Source: NP936 sp002726085
GTDB taxonomy: Bacteria > Acidobacteriota > Vicinamibacteria > Vicinamibacterales > UBA8438
Length of the DNA: 64,000 bases
Reading direction: 5' to 3'
Assembly (NCBI GenBank): GCA_036012905.1
Contig: DASCQF010000074.1
Location: 11,169-75,168 of the forward strand
The notes beneath the pieces are model-generated. The model was given only the letters and a program-made list of their open reading frames with translations, ran no database searches and was not told where the DNA came from. Positions within the stretch are counted from its first letter, which is position 1, and the number at the start of each line of letters is the position of its first letter. A program made the position numbers and the translations under genes. Shown here piece by piece: positions 1-8,719 of the stretch.

Positions 1-134
1 GGCACGGTCGTCACACGCAGACCCGACACGGCCTCCTCGACAGGTGCCCCGTCGATGCACGCGCCCGCGCCAAGGGCGCACGCCACGGCCACGCCCACTA
101 TCAGACCATCAAAGCGTCCACCGTCACTCGTCAT
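1..134 (-). CDS. Partial gene, N-terminus of a secreted or lipid-anchored protein
   Basis: Only the first 44 codons are in the window; the gene runs off the left edge. It starts at an ATG 10 bases after the stop of the M2 peptidase gene, on the same strand, so the two are probably co-transcribed. The visible N-terminus begins MTSDGGRFDGLIV and has a hydrophobic stretch of about 16 residues followed by a cysteine (AGAC), which looks like a signal peptide, perhaps of a lipoprotein, although the box before the cysteine is not canonical. The function cannot be told from this fragment. Confidence 0.5.
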   Translation of the reverse strand, partial: MTSDGGRFDGLIVGVAVACALGAGACIDGAPVEEAVSGLRVTTV

Positions 135-144
135 CGACTCGCTC

Positions 145-1959
145 CTACCACCCGCACGACCGGCCCGCGTTCTGCTCGTCCAGCCACGCCTGCAACGGCG
201 CGAAGTAATCCAATATCGCCGTGGCGTCCATCTCCCGCTGTCCTGTCACCACTTCCAGCGCGTTCGGCCACGGCTGGCTGGCACCCATTTCAAGCATGGT
301 GTTCAACCGCTCACCCGCTTCCAGACTTCCGAAGATCGAGCACCGATGCAGCGGCCCGTCGACATCGGCGACCTCGCACAGCGCCCGATGGAACTGAAAC
401 TGCAGGATGTGCGCAAGAAAGTATCGGGTATAGGAAGTGTTTGCCGGGATGTGATACTTGGCGCCCGGGTCGAAGTCTGCCTCGCTCCTCGGCACCGGCG
501 CGCGGATGCCCTGATACTCCGTCCTGAGGTCCCACCAGCCCTCGTTGTACTCGTCGGGACCGATCTCGCCGGAGAATACTTTCCAGCGCCACTGGTCCAC
601 CATCAGTCCGAACGGGAGGAACGCGACCTTGTCGAGCGCCAGGCGCATGAGCAAGCCCAGATCCCGGTCCGCCTCGGGCACACGCCGAAGCAGCCCGACC
701 TCGGCCAAATACTCCGGCGTCATCGACAACGCGATGGTGTCACCGATGCCCTCGTGAAATCCGTCGTTGGCGCTCGTGCGATGCAGCGGCGACTGCTGCT
801 GATAGGCGCGCTGATAGTAGTTGTGCCCGAGCTCGTGATGAATGACGACGAAGTCTTCACCGTTGACGCCGATGCACATCTTGATTCGAACGTCCGACTC
901 GAAGTCCAGATCCCAGGCGCTTGCATGACAGACCGCGTCCCTGTCGACTGGCTGGGTGAAGAGCGACCGATCCCAGAACGTGTCTGGCAGCGGGGCAAAG
1001 CCGAGCGAGCTGAAGAACCGTTCCCCGTAGCGCACCATCTCGAGCTCGTCCACCCGGTTCGATTCGAGCAGTTGAGTCAGGTCGTACCCGGGGTCGGACC
1101 GCGCCGGGCCCACGATGTCGTAGATGTTGGCCCAGGTCTGGCTCCACATGTTGCCGAGCAGGTGGGCCGGAATCGGCTCGTCCGGTGGCACCACCGCCGT
1201 CCCATACTCCTCCCCGAGCTCGGCGCGCACATGACAGTGGAGCGACTCATAGAGCGGACGCACCTGCTGCCAGAGTCGCTCGAGCTCCGCCGTGAACGCA
1301 TCAGGGGGCATGTCGTAGCCGGCCCGCCAGAGCTCGCCGAGATCCGCGAAGCCGAGGTCGCCTGCACCGGCGTTGGCCAGCTCGACGAACCGCGCATACT
1401 GCGCACGCATCGGCGGCGAGATGGTGCGCCACCCGGTCCAGAGGTCGAGCAACTCGTCGGTATCGCGGCTCTCGGCGATCATCCGCTCCATCTGCGGCAG
1501 ATCCAGGCAGTCCTCCCCGTCGCCCGGGCAAACCAGCCCCTTGCCGTAGGTGCTCTCCATCCCCGTCGTGATTCTGGACAGCTCCGCCTGGAGCGCCGGA
1601 TCCTCCGGCGCCGCCAGCCCCATCGACGTCTTCAACAGCATCAGCTTGCGCCGAATCTCCTCGGGCAAGGTAACGCCATCGAAACGGGCCGCCTGGCTAG
1701 CCAGCTCCATCGTCGCGCCGATCAGGGCCGTCTGGGCATCGGCCGCAATGGCTGTCGTGTCGTCGGTAATGAACGTGCTCTGCACCCACGCCGCGCGCTC
1801 GGCAACAATCCAGTGCTCCAGGAGCCGTATCTCGGCGTCGTCGACGAACGCCCGCGCCTCCTCGACGGACGGTCCAGGCGCGGCACACCCAGCAGCCAGG
1901 ATCAACATCACCAGACCACCGAGAGGCGCGAGACGGCTTCCCCCCGTAACGTGTCGCAT
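145..1959 (-). CDS. M2-family peptidyl-dipeptidase (ACE-like) lipoprotein
   Basis: 604 residues, the usual length for bacterial angiotensin-converting-enzyme homologues, which are zinc carboxydipeptidases. The zinc site HELGH is at residues 375-379 and the third ligand is the glutamate in FHEGIGD (about residue 403). An N-terminal signal ends in LAAGC with Cys25, so the mature enzyme is predicted to be lipid-anchored and to act outside the cytoplasm on peptides. It lies 44 bases downstream of purA on the same strand. The purine-rich GAAG/GGAG repeat between them (1966-1996) may supply the ribosome binding site. The family call is secure; substrate is unknown. Confidence 0.93.
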   Translation of the reverse strand: MRHVTGGSRLAPLGGLVMLILAAGCAAPGPSVEEARAFVDDAEIRLLEHWIVAERAAWVQSTFITDDTTAIAADAQTALIGATMELASQAARFDGVTLPEEIRRKLMLLKTSMGLAAPEDPALQAELSRITTGMESTYGKGLVCPGDGEDCLDLPQMERMIAESRDTDELLDLWTGWRTISPPMRAQYARFVELANAGAGDLGFADLGELWRAGYDMPPDAFTAELERLWQQVRPLYESLHCHVRAELGEEYGTAVVPPDEPIPAHLLGNMWSQTWANIYDIVGPARSDPGYDLTQLLESNRVDELEMVRYGERFFSSLGFAPLPDTFWDRSLFTQPVDRDAVCHASAWDLDFESDVRIKMCIGVNGEDFVVIHHELGHNYYQRAYQQQSPLHRTSANDGFHEGIGDTIALSMTPEYLAEVGLLRRVPEADRDLGLLMRLALDKVAFLPFGLMVDQWRWKVFSGEIGPDEYNEGWWDLRTEYQGIRAPVPRSEADFDPGAKYHIPANTSYTRYFLAHILQFQFHRALCEVADVDGPLHRCSIFGSLEAGERLNTMLEMGASQPWPNALEVVTGQREMDATAILDYFAPLQAWLDEQNAGRSCGW

Positions 1960-1961
1960 AC

Positions 1962-1996
1962 CTGTTTCTTCTGACTTCTGCCTTCTCGCTCCTCGA
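1962..1996 (-). repeat. Heptad (GAAGTCA/GGAG-type) intergenic repeat, copy 1
   Basis: Read on the minus strand this is a run of imperfect seven-base units of the type AGAAGTC/AGAAGGC/GGAGCGA between the purA stop and the peptidase start. The same unit recurs at many other gene junctions in the window (see the copies near 14.2, 27.4, 36.5, 39.7, 43.5, 49.0, 58.8 and 62.8 kb). This copy lacks the GC hairpin seen in the fullest copies. Confidence 0.6.
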
Positions 1997-2003
1997 CAGC
2001 GTT

Positions 2004-3329
2004 CTACGACGCGGACGTCGACATCGCGCGTTCCGCTTGCCAGCGATCGATCAGCCCCCCGGCCACGAGAATGGTGTCGGCGCGGTCTGACCCGGTCGAG
2101 ACGATCGCGATGGGAACACCCGTGACCTCCTCGATCCGCTGGAGATACGCCTGCGCTTCAGGCGGCAGGTCTTCGTACCTGCGAACGCCGGCGGTCGGGC
2201 TCGTCCACCCTGGCAGCTCTTCATATACCGGCTCACACGCGGCCAGCGTTGCGCCGTTCGACGGAAACTCGGTCAAGATCTCCTCCCCGTGCCTGTAGCC
2301 GGTGCACAACGGAATCTCGTCGAGCCCATCCAACACGTCAAGCTTCGTGACCGCGAGCGCATCCAGCCCGCTGATCCGCACCGCGTAGCGCACCGCCACC
2401 GCGTCGTACCATCCACAACGACGTGGGCGGCCGGTCGAGGCGCCGTACTCGCGACCGCTCTCGCGCAACTGATCCCCCATGTCACCATGCAGCTCAGTCG
2501 GTAGGGGGCCCTCGCCGACTCGCGTCGTGTACACCTTCGCGATGCCCAGCACCGCGCCAATCGAGCGCGGACCCACGCCCAGTCCCGTACAGATGCCGCC
2601 GGCCGTGCTGCTCGATGACGAGACGAACGGATACGTCCCATGATCGATATCGAGCATCGTCCCCTGCGCGCCCTCGAACAGCACGCACTGACCGGCCTGT
2701 ATCGCCGCCGACAAGAACAGGGAGGCGTCATCCACCCATTGTTCGAGTCGCGACCAGGTCGCGCGCACGTCCGCATGCAGAGTGCGCCAGTCGGTCTCCG
2801 CACCGTCGATTGCACGGTTCCGTGCCGACACGTTTTCCCGAATCGCCGCCGCCAGGGGGCCATCGGCCGAAGCGTCGCCCAGGTCCGCGATCCGGATCCC
2901 GCGGCGTCCCACCTTGTCCTCGTAACTTGGCCCGATCCCACGCGACGTCGTGCCGATTCGACGGTCGCCGCGTCGCGCCTCGGCGAGCACTTCGAGCTCC
3001 CGATGATAGGGCAGAATCACATGCGCCTTGTCGCTGATCAGCAGTCGGTCCCCGACTTCGATCCCCTGCCTGGCGAGGATGTCGACCTCGGCGAACAACG
3101 CATCGGGATCGACCACGACGCCATTGCCGATGACGCAGCGTACCCCGGGATGGAGAATGCCAGAGGGGAGCAGATGCAGGATGAACTGCTCGTCGCCCAC
3201 GTTGACCGTGTGGCCCGCGTTGTGTCCGCCCTGATAACGAGCGACGATCGACACGTGCGGCGTGAGCAGGTCGACGATTTTGCCCTTCCCTTCGTCACCC
3301 CACTGCGCGCCGATGACCGCGATGTTCAC
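2004..3329 (-). CDS. purA: Adenylosuccinate synthetase
   Basis: Joins IMP and aspartate using GTP, the first committed step of AMP synthesis. 441 residues, a little longer than the roughly 430 usual. The N-terminal signature GAQWGDEGKGK with the catalytic aspartate and the GHNAGHTV motif with the catalytic histidine are both present, as is the EGAQG loop later in the protein. The start is a GTG, which places the first strand (NIAVIGAQWG) at the expected position. A candidate promoter lies about 180 bases upstream (3512-3540). Confidence 0.97.
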   Translation of the reverse strand: MNIAVIGAQWGDEGKGKIVDLLTPHVSIVARYQGGHNAGHTVNVGDEQFILHLLPSGILHPGVRCVIGNGVVVDPDALFAEVDILARQGIEVGDRLLISDKAHVILPYHRELEVLAEARRGDRRIGTTSRGIGPSYEDKVGRRGIRIADLGDASADGPLAAAIRENVSARNRAIDGAETDWRTLHADVRATWSRLEQWVDDASLFLSAAIQAGQCVLFEGAQGTMLDIDHGTYPFVSSSSSTAGGICTGLGVGPRSIGAVLGIAKVYTTRVGEGPLPTELHGDMGDQLRESGREYGASTGRPRRCGWYDAVAVRYAVRISGLDALAVTKLDVLDGLDEIPLCTGYRHGEEILTEFPSNGATLAACEPVYEELPGWTSPTAGVRRYEDLPPEAQAYLQRIEEVTGVPIAIVSTGSDRADTILVAGGLIDRWQAERAMSTSAS

Positions 3330-3511
3330 GCTCTGCCTCTGTTCACATGTTCACGAGCGGTGCACTCAGGCAGCCCTCGTGGCCGCACCCAAGCGATCGA
3401 TCCTAACAGAAGGCGACACACGGCGCACGACGCGAGAACCCGACACGCCCATGTCATCAGGGGACCTAACGAGGCGTTCGCACGACGTCGCAGAAGTCAA
3501 GCGAGAAATTG

Positions 3512-3540
3512 TTTATCCGAGAGCACGTTCGGTTTGACAA
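3512..3540 (-). promoter_or_regulatory. Candidate promoter for purA, sharing its -35 with the opposite strand
   Basis: On the minus strand TTGTCA (3535-3540) and GATAAA (3512-3517) are separated by 17 bases. The -35 overlaps the TTGACA of the divergent ATPase promoter. The whole 3330-3634 gap contains no gene that I can see; these two promoters are its only recognisable content. Confidence 0.4.
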
Positions 3541-3562
3541 TCTGTTCGCTCTTATTTACCTT
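3534..3562 (+). promoter_or_regulatory. Candidate sigma-70 promoter for the orphan ATPase gene
   Basis: A perfect TTGACA (3534-3539), a 17-base spacer and TACCTT (3557-3562), followed by a leader of about 65 bases to the GTG start at 3635. Confidence 0.5.
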
Positions 3563-3634
3563 CTAGCGAGCCGAGTGATCATCCGCTGTGCTCCGCAGCG
3601 CGCCAACGATACGGCGTCACTTTGAAAAGAGCGA

Positions 3635-4789
3635 GTGCTGGCTGAGCGTCCTGCCGTCGAACGGAGAATACTCGCCGCGCTCGAGGCGACCCCGCCACGG
3701 CTCCCGGTGATCGTCGGTGGGTGTGGCAGTGGCCGCACCACCGTCTTACATCGCCTTGCCGAACTGCTCGGGTCCGAGACGGAGTACATCGACGTCGAGC
3801 GTATCGCCACTACCCCCGAGGGTTGTCTCTCCTCGGTCACGCAGACGGCAGGGTGCCAGGCCCCCGAAATGCGCGCGGGCAGCGACGACACCGGCTCTGC
3901 CCGCGCGGCGTTCGACCACATCTGTCACTTCCTCGAGCACGCGCGCACACCGAGTGGGGCCAGCGTCACCTTCTTGCTCGATGAAGCACTCGAGGTCCGG
4001 ACATTTGAGAGCTTCCCGGGACTGCGTGGCGCGCTGCGCGAGTTCTGGCAGACCCTGTGCGAGAGTCCGAATCGATTCGTGCTGACGACCCGCTTTGCGA
4101 CCCGCTCGTTACGGCTCTTTCGCGACGCTCCGGAGCGCTTCGAGTTCGTCCATCTGCCCCCGTTGACCCCGTCGGAAGTCACAACGGCGTTGACACGCCT
4201 CGACATCGGAAACACGAACGACGAACGGCTCGAACTCGCCCGTATCATTCACGCGCTGACCGACGGTCGCCCCCTGTATCTGCGTCTGCTTGCCGAGGCC
4301 ACAGCGACCATGGGCGCCGGTGATCCGGTGAGCGCGCTGGCAGCGCAGATGGCACCCGGTGCTCCGCTCTCGATGGCCTGTCGGTTCTGTTACGAGCTGC
4401 GGCTCCATCGCGCGCGGGGGTACGGAGCGCTAAAGGCGATTCTTCAGATACTGGCTAAGGAAGAGCCCCTTACGCTGACCGAGATCGCGCACCGGCTCCG
4501 TCGCACGCCGGGTTCGACAAAGGACTACCTGTCCTGGCTGGAGGATGTCGATCTGTTGACCGTGCGTCAGAAACGCTACAGCTTCGCCGACCCGGTGTTG
4601 CGGCTCTGGGTCCATCTCCATGGACAATCGAAACCGCCCGGTGAGGAAGACCTTGCCAGGGAAGCGCAGGAGTACGCCGTCAGTCGCTTCCCGTACATGG
4701 AGCCCGCGATGACGATGCCGGAGCGTCCCATTGCATCCGCCGACCGCGACGCGAAGGACCCCTCCTGGAGCCTGATCGAGATCGATTGA
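3635..4789 (+). CDS. Orphan AAA/STAND-type P-loop ATPase with C-terminal winged helix
   Basis: 384 residues. The Walker A is GGCGSGRTT (about residues 28-36) and the Walker B is FLLDE (about 112-116). After the ATPase core there is a helix-turn-helix region (about 265-320: LTLTEIAHRLRRTP followed by a segment ending YSFADPVLRLWV) as in the archaeal-type ATPase/DUF234 family of the STAND class. Such proteins are thought to be signal-sensing switches, but no specific role is known. The GTG start follows a GAAAAGAG stretch. Both neighbours point the other way, so it is transcribed alone. No toxin or nuclease partner is adjacent. Confidence 0.8.
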   Translation: MLAERPAVERRILAALEATPPRLPVIVGGCGSGRTTVLHRLAELLGSETEYIDVERIATTPEGCLSSVTQTAGCQAPEMRAGSDDTGSARAAFDHICHFLEHARTPSGASVTFLLDEALEVRTFESFPGLRGALREFWQTLCESPNRFVLTTRFATRSLRLFRDAPERFEFVHLPPLTPSEVTTALTRLDIGNTNDERLELARIIHALTDGRPLYLRLLAEATATMGAGDPVSALAAQMAPGAPLSMACRFCYELRLHRARGYGALKAILQILAKEEPLTLTEIAHRLRRTPGSTKDYLSWLEDVDLLTVRQKRYSFADPVLRLWVHLHGQSKPPGEEDLAREAQEYAVSRFPYMEPAMTMPERPIASADRDAKDPSWSLIEID

Positions 4790-4801
4790 CCTCTCAGCCA
4801 C

Positions 4802-5755
4802 TCAGCCTCGGGCAAGCGCCTGCAGCGCGCGCTCGGCGGCCCGCTGTTCCGATTCTTTCTTGCTGAAGCCCTCACCACGAGCAAGCGGACGCTCCCCGGC
4901 TCGCACTTCGGTCTCGAACACTTTCCGGTGGGCCGGCCCGGTCTCGCCAACGAGGCGATACTGCGGCAACCCCATATCGCGAGACCGCAGACGTTCTTGC
5001 AGCGTAGACTTATGGTCGGCTGTCAGGCCCGGAGCGAGCGCCCCGACCCGCACCGCGTCGAGTTGTGGCCGGAACCAGCGCTCGATGAATCCTCTCGCCG
5101 CCTCGATGCCACCGTCCAGATAGACCGCAGCCACAATGGCCTCGAAGGTGTCCGCAATGAGCGACCGCTTCCGCCGGCCACCTGTCTTCTCCTCTCCGCG
5201 CCCCAGAAGGAGATAGTCGCCGAGTCCCAGCTCGTCACCCACTCGTGCCAGAGCCGTCGTCGACACCATCATCGCCTTGGCCTTCGACTTCTGACCCTCG
5301 TCCCAGTCGGGACACTCACGAAACAGACGGTCCGCAATGACGAACCCCAGCACTGCGTCTCCCAAGAACTCGAGCGACTCGTTGTCCCGCACGCCCCCGC
5401 TGGCATCCTCGTGCGCCCGCGACCGATGCGTCAGCGCATGCTCGAGGAGGCCCCCATCGGTGAAGCGATACCCCAGCACCTCTTCGACCGCGCGAAATTC
5501 GTCCCGGATCCGGGTCACCCGGTCCGACACCTCGCGCCGAAAATCGGCAATCAGCCGGGTCGCCCTCTCCGCATCGTCGGCACGCACGGTCAACCGCGCC
5601 TCACCGGGCGCGCTGAGGGGGACTGGCAAGATGGCATGCGACCCGTACGTGGACAACACAGCAGTGATGCCGTGGGTCTCGAGCAAACCTTTCACAACGC
5701 TTGCCTCGATCTCGGACTGGGTGCGGAAGACAACAGCAGGATCGGTCTCAGTCAT
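4802..5755 (-). CDS. rnc: Ribonuclease III with N-terminal DUF2007-like domain
   Basis: 317 residues; ordinary RNase III is about 225-250. Residues 84-235 are the nuclease domain: NESLEFLGD (125-133) carries E129 and D133, and ADTFEA (201-206) carries D202 and E205. Residues about 247-315 are the double-strand RNA-binding domain (HKSTLQE to AAERALQAL). The extra N-terminus (about 6-74: VVFRTQSEIEASVVKGLLE, then GITAVLS and LTVRADDAERATRLI) resembles DUF2007, a small putative signal-transducing fold. The ATG overlaps the stop of the phosphatase gene by four bases (ATGA), so translation is coupled and this start is well supported. It should process rRNA and other double-stranded RNA. Confidence 0.93.
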   Translation of the reverse strand: MTETDPAVVFRTQSEIEASVVKGLLETHGITAVLSTYGSHAILPVPLSAPGEARLTVRADDAERATRLIADFRREVSDRVTRIRDEFRAVEEVLGYRFTDGGLLEHALTHRSRAHEDASGGVRDNESLEFLGDAVLGFVIADRLFRECPDWDEGQKSKAKAMMVSTTALARVGDELGLGDYLLLGRGEEKTGGRRKRSLIADTFEAIVAAVYLDGGIEAARGFIERWFRPQLDAVRVGALAPGLTADHKSTLQERLRSRDMGLPQYRLVGETGPAHRKVFETEVRAGERPLARGEGFSKKESEQRAAERALQALARG

Positions 5756-7920
5756 TCGTCGGTCGTCGCCGCGGGGCCACCGGAGAGCTGCTCCTCGATG
5801 CGTAACAGCACGATGGTCATGTCGTCGTGCTGCTCGGCGCCACCGACAAACGCCTCCACGTCGCCTAAGATCCGCTCCCGAAGCTCGTCTGACGGCAGGT
5901 GTGCATGCTCCTCCAGCAGGTGACTGAGCCGTTCCTCGCCGAACAGGTCCGACTCCTCGTTCATCGCTTCGGTGATGCCATCGGTGAACAGAACGAACAG
6001 GTCCCCGGCCGCGATCGGCAACGTGCACTCTTCGAGCAGTCCCGCAAACTTCTCTTCGATTCCCTCGAGATGCAATCCAACAACAAGCCCGTCGGGTATC
6101 AGCACCTGGGAGCGTCCGCCCGCATGGCCATCGGCCGGCACGTAGATCATGGGTGTATGTCCTGCTCGCGCATAGGTCAGTGTGCGGGCCTCCTGGTCCA
6201 CGACTGCGTATGTCATCGTGATGAAAGTGCGGTTGTCGAGACTGCCCGACAGTATCTTGTTTACCTCCATGAGCAGACGCTTCGGGCTCTGGTAGATCTG
6301 GCTCAGCGACAAGATCAGGCCTTTGAGCTCGGCCATATAAAACGCCGCCGACGTCCCCTTCCCCGACACGTCGGCCACCAGCACACCGATCCGGTGCTCT
6401 CCGAGCGACACGAACTCGTAGTAGTCGCCCCCCACCTCCCGCGCCGGACGACACATCGCGTTCACCGCAAGCCCCGGGAACGACACCGTTCCCGCCGGCA
6501 ACAGCGACATCTGGATGTCTCGAGCGATCCGGAGCTCCTCCTCGAGTCGACGCTTCTCCTCCGCCTGCTTCAATAGATCCCCGATGCTCCCGGTCATCGC
6601 GTTGAAAGACCCGGCGAGCTCACCCAGTTGGTCTCTGGCCTCGACCTGTATCCGATGCGAGAAATCCCCCCCCCGCACACGCTCGGTCCCTGTGAAGAGC
6701 TCGTGCACCGCGCCGGTGATCGACCTGGCCAGAGCGAATCCCATGACGAGTGCTACTGCCTCGATCGTGAGGAACATGACACTGAGCGCCATCAGCACGA
6801 TCAGCAGATCGCTGGCAAAACCGAAGTCGCCGCCCCGCACCACCGGACCGAGGAAGGCGCTCGGCTGCACCTGAAAGGACACCGACCCCCTTCCTGTCAT
6901 CCCGGTCGACCACTCGAGCAGGTCGAAGAACAGGACCCACGGCAAGCCGCCGCCACCGTCGACGACCGCATTTCCATCCCTCGGGCTCAGCGCCACGCGC
7001 TGCTCGGCTGCCGCCGGGACGGCGACTGCTGTCTCTGATTCGCTCACCGGACGCTCGACGATCGCTTCGGTCAGCTCGATTCCATTCGCCGACTCGATTC
7101 GCTCGACCACGGTGCCGGCAATTGGCAAATCGACGACGACCGCATACACGCGCCCTCCGACATCGAGGGTCTCGGCGCCGCGCGCCACGACGGAACGGCG
7201 CCCCTCTCGCGCGGTCATCACGATTCCGCTGCCGGTATCCTCGAGCCAGGACGGAAACGCCGGGGGACCATCGGTATGCCGCCACGGACCTGCGATGGCC
7301 CCGCCTATCGCCGATGCCGCACTGTCGCCCACCTTCGGCACGAAGGCGATCGAAGCCAGCGGATATCGCTCCGCGACGACCCTGAGCCGCCGGTCGAGCA
7401 GTGTCCCTACGTCCGCCACGCCTTCCGGTCTCCGCAGGTCGACAGCGGCCGTCGCGGCAAGCCCCGTCGCATCGTCCACCACATCCTCGAAACTCAGCTG
7501 CACCAACGACGAGGTCACGATGCCCAGCATCAACAGAGCGGCCAGCAAGAAGAACGACACGATGAGGACGATCGGCACGAAGCCGATGAAGATGTAGGAC
7601 AGCACCAATTTGCGCCGAACCCGCCAGAGCAGTCGGCGTTGCAGCAGCCCGACGAGCCGCGCCAGTAGATAGCCGAGGGCGACCACCAGCACGATCGTCC
7701 CTGCCGTATCGAGCACCCAGAGCCAGCCCGCTGCGGCGGTGCCGAGCACGCTGACCACCAGCTTGAAACCAACGGTCAAGAGGAGCACCCGTCCAAGCGG
7801 CGACGACGCCGTGCCACGCACTCTGGCCCACTGAGTGTCAGGCCGCGACGACGACGCTCCTTCTGGCCGCTCGAGCGGCAAGGTCCCTGGAGCGGTGGGC
7901 GGAGAGGACTGCGGCGTCAT
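5752..7920 (-). CDS. Membrane-bound PP2C/SpoIIE-type serine phosphatase (RsbU-like) with HAMP domain
   Basis: 722 residues. Two or three N-terminal membrane segments (about 40-130) are followed by an extracytoplasmic sensor region (about 140-360), another membrane segment (about 370-395), a HAMP domain (about 395-450), a short coiled coil (EEKRRLEEEL) and a PP2C domain. The metal-binding motifs GGDYYE, DVSGKG, FTDGITEA and DDMTIV are all present. Proteins of this layout dephosphorylate anti-sigma-factor antagonists in partner-switching pathways; no such partner is encoded nearby. A run of nine Gs (6666-6674) lies in the HAMP coding sequence. Translationally coupled to rnc. Confidence 0.9.
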   Translation of the reverse strand: MTPQSSPPTAPGTLPLERPEGASSSRPDTQWARVRGTASSPLGRVLLLTVGFKLVVSVLGTAAAGWLWVLDTAGTIVLVVALGYLLARLVGLLQRRLLWRVRRKLVLSYIFIGFVPIVLIVSFFLLAALLMLGIVTSSLVQLSFEDVVDDATGLAATAAVDLRRPEGVADVGTLLDRRLRVVAERYPLASIAFVPKVGDSAASAIGGAIAGPWRHTDGPPAFPSWLEDTGSGIVMTAREGRRSVVARGAETLDVGGRVYAVVVDLPIAGTVVERIESANGIELTEAIVERPVSESETAVAVPAAAEQRVALSPRDGNAVVDGGGGLPWVLFFDLLEWSTGMTGRGSVSFQVQPSAFLGPVVRGGDFGFASDLLIVLMALSVMFLTIEAVALVMGFALARSITGAVHELFTGTERVRGGDFSHRIQVEARDQLGELAGSFNAMTGSIGDLLKQAEEKRRLEEELRIARDIQMSLLPAGTVSFPGLAVNAMCRPAREVGGDYYEFVSLGEHRIGVLVADVSGKGTSAAFYMAELKGLILSLSQIYQSPKRLLMEVNKILSGSLDNRTFITMTYAVVDQEARTLTYARAGHTPMIYVPADGHAGGRSQVLIPDGLVVGLHLEGIEEKFAGLLEECTLPIAAGDLFVLFTDGITEAMNEESDLFGEERLSHLLEEHAHLPSDELRERILGDVEAFVGGAEQHDDMTIVLLRIEEQLSGGPAATTDE

Positions 7921-7931
7921 GGAGGTCTGTT

Positions 7932-8282
7932 CTAGGCTCCGGTCTCATCGGTCCGGTCAGACGTAGTCGCCTCTTGGATCCACGCCAGATATCGCTCGTC
8001 CCCACCGATGACACGGAGCACGAGGAACTCTGGCGTGTCGTAGGGGTGCAGTGCACCAACGCGGCGCCGCAGCGCCTCGACCTTGTCCAGCGTAGTCTTT
8101 ACGATCAATTGACGTTCGCGCGTCCGCTCGATTGCCCCGTCCCACCAATAGACCGACTCGCCCTCCGGCAGCACACTGACACAGGCCGCCTCACCGCCAC
8201 GCACCAGCGCCGTGGCGAACGCCGACACGTCACCGTCGGTCGGAAAGGTGAGCAGCACAACAACGGGCTCCGGCTCAGTCAT
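7932..8282 (-). CDS. cutA: CutA1 divalent-cation tolerance protein
   Basis: 116 residues, matching the compact trimeric CutA fold. Recognised by ACVSVLPEGESVYWWDG, the central KTTLDKVEALRRRV and HPYDTPEFLVL. I place the start at 8282 because a good GGGAGG ribosome site lies nine bases upstream; an in-frame earlier start would add 11 residues that do not fit the family. It sits 11 bases upstream of the phosphatase gene on the same strand and may share its transcript. The exact role of CutA is unsettled. Confidence 0.93.
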   Translation of the reverse strand: MTEPEPVVVLLTFPTDGDVSAFATALVRGGEAACVSVLPEGESVYWWDGAIERTRERQLIVKTTLDKVEALRRRVGALHPYDTPEFLVLRVIGGDERYLAWIQEATTSDRTDETGA

Positions 8283-8407
8283 TCGTCCGCGCCTCCCGTC
8301 CAGGTGCCTTGACATCTCCTATGGGCGAGATCGTCACGTTTGGATCAACCTTTTCGTCGGCGCCAGAGATGTCTAGCACCCGCGTAGCGGGGCTGTGAAT
8401 AAAGCTT

Positions 8408-8464
8408 CTGCTAGCGCAGGCTGCGTGTTTCACACGTCGGTTTGTGGCGCAGCTTCGCTAGCAG
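8408..8464. repeat. 17-bp inverted repeat flanking the left side of palindromic element B
   Basis: CTGCTAGCG...CTGCG (8408-8425) pairs with CGCAG...CGCTAGCAG (8448-8464), with a 22-base loop. The right arm is also the start of the left terminal repeat of the larger palindrome, so this looks like a duplicated end. Confidence 0.55.
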
Positions 8465-8635
8465 CCCGAGGCAAAAGCCCCGCTGCATTCGAACGACGCT
8501 GCATCCTGGCTCTCGGCGTTGCTCCGCGGCCGAATACTGGGCGGTATTATCCTCTCCGCGCCTTGTGCCGGCCATGCGCGACAGTGCCAATCCAGGATCT
8601 GGGTGCGACGCGGGGCTTCACCGCGGGTTGCTAGC
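8457..8635. repeat. Palindromic MITE-like element, copy B
   Basis: A 179-bp non-coding element. Its ends are near-perfect inverted repeats of about 26 bp (8457-8483 and 8610-8635): GCTAGCA, CCCG, GG and AAGCCCCGC are shared. Inner arms ATCCTGG/CCAGGAT also pair, and the centre GAATACTGGGCGGTATT is itself palindromic. The core (GGCGTTGCTC, CGAATACTG, CGCGCCT) is shared with copy A at 46.8-47.0 kb. It fills most of the 8283-8719 gap, which otherwise holds no gene. Confidence 0.7.
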
Positions 8636-8719
8636 CCCGCTCCCATGCCACCCCGCGGAATGCCACGCGCAGCCGGTGTCCTAATCTTGACCGGCCAAGC
8701 GACCGAAAAAAGGATGTGC

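Noticed and set aside
55..1974. A 639-codon open frame on the plus strand opposite the M2 peptidase
   Set aside because: The minus frame has the zinc motif, lipobox and full family length; the plus frame is the usual antisense shadow in high-GC DNA.
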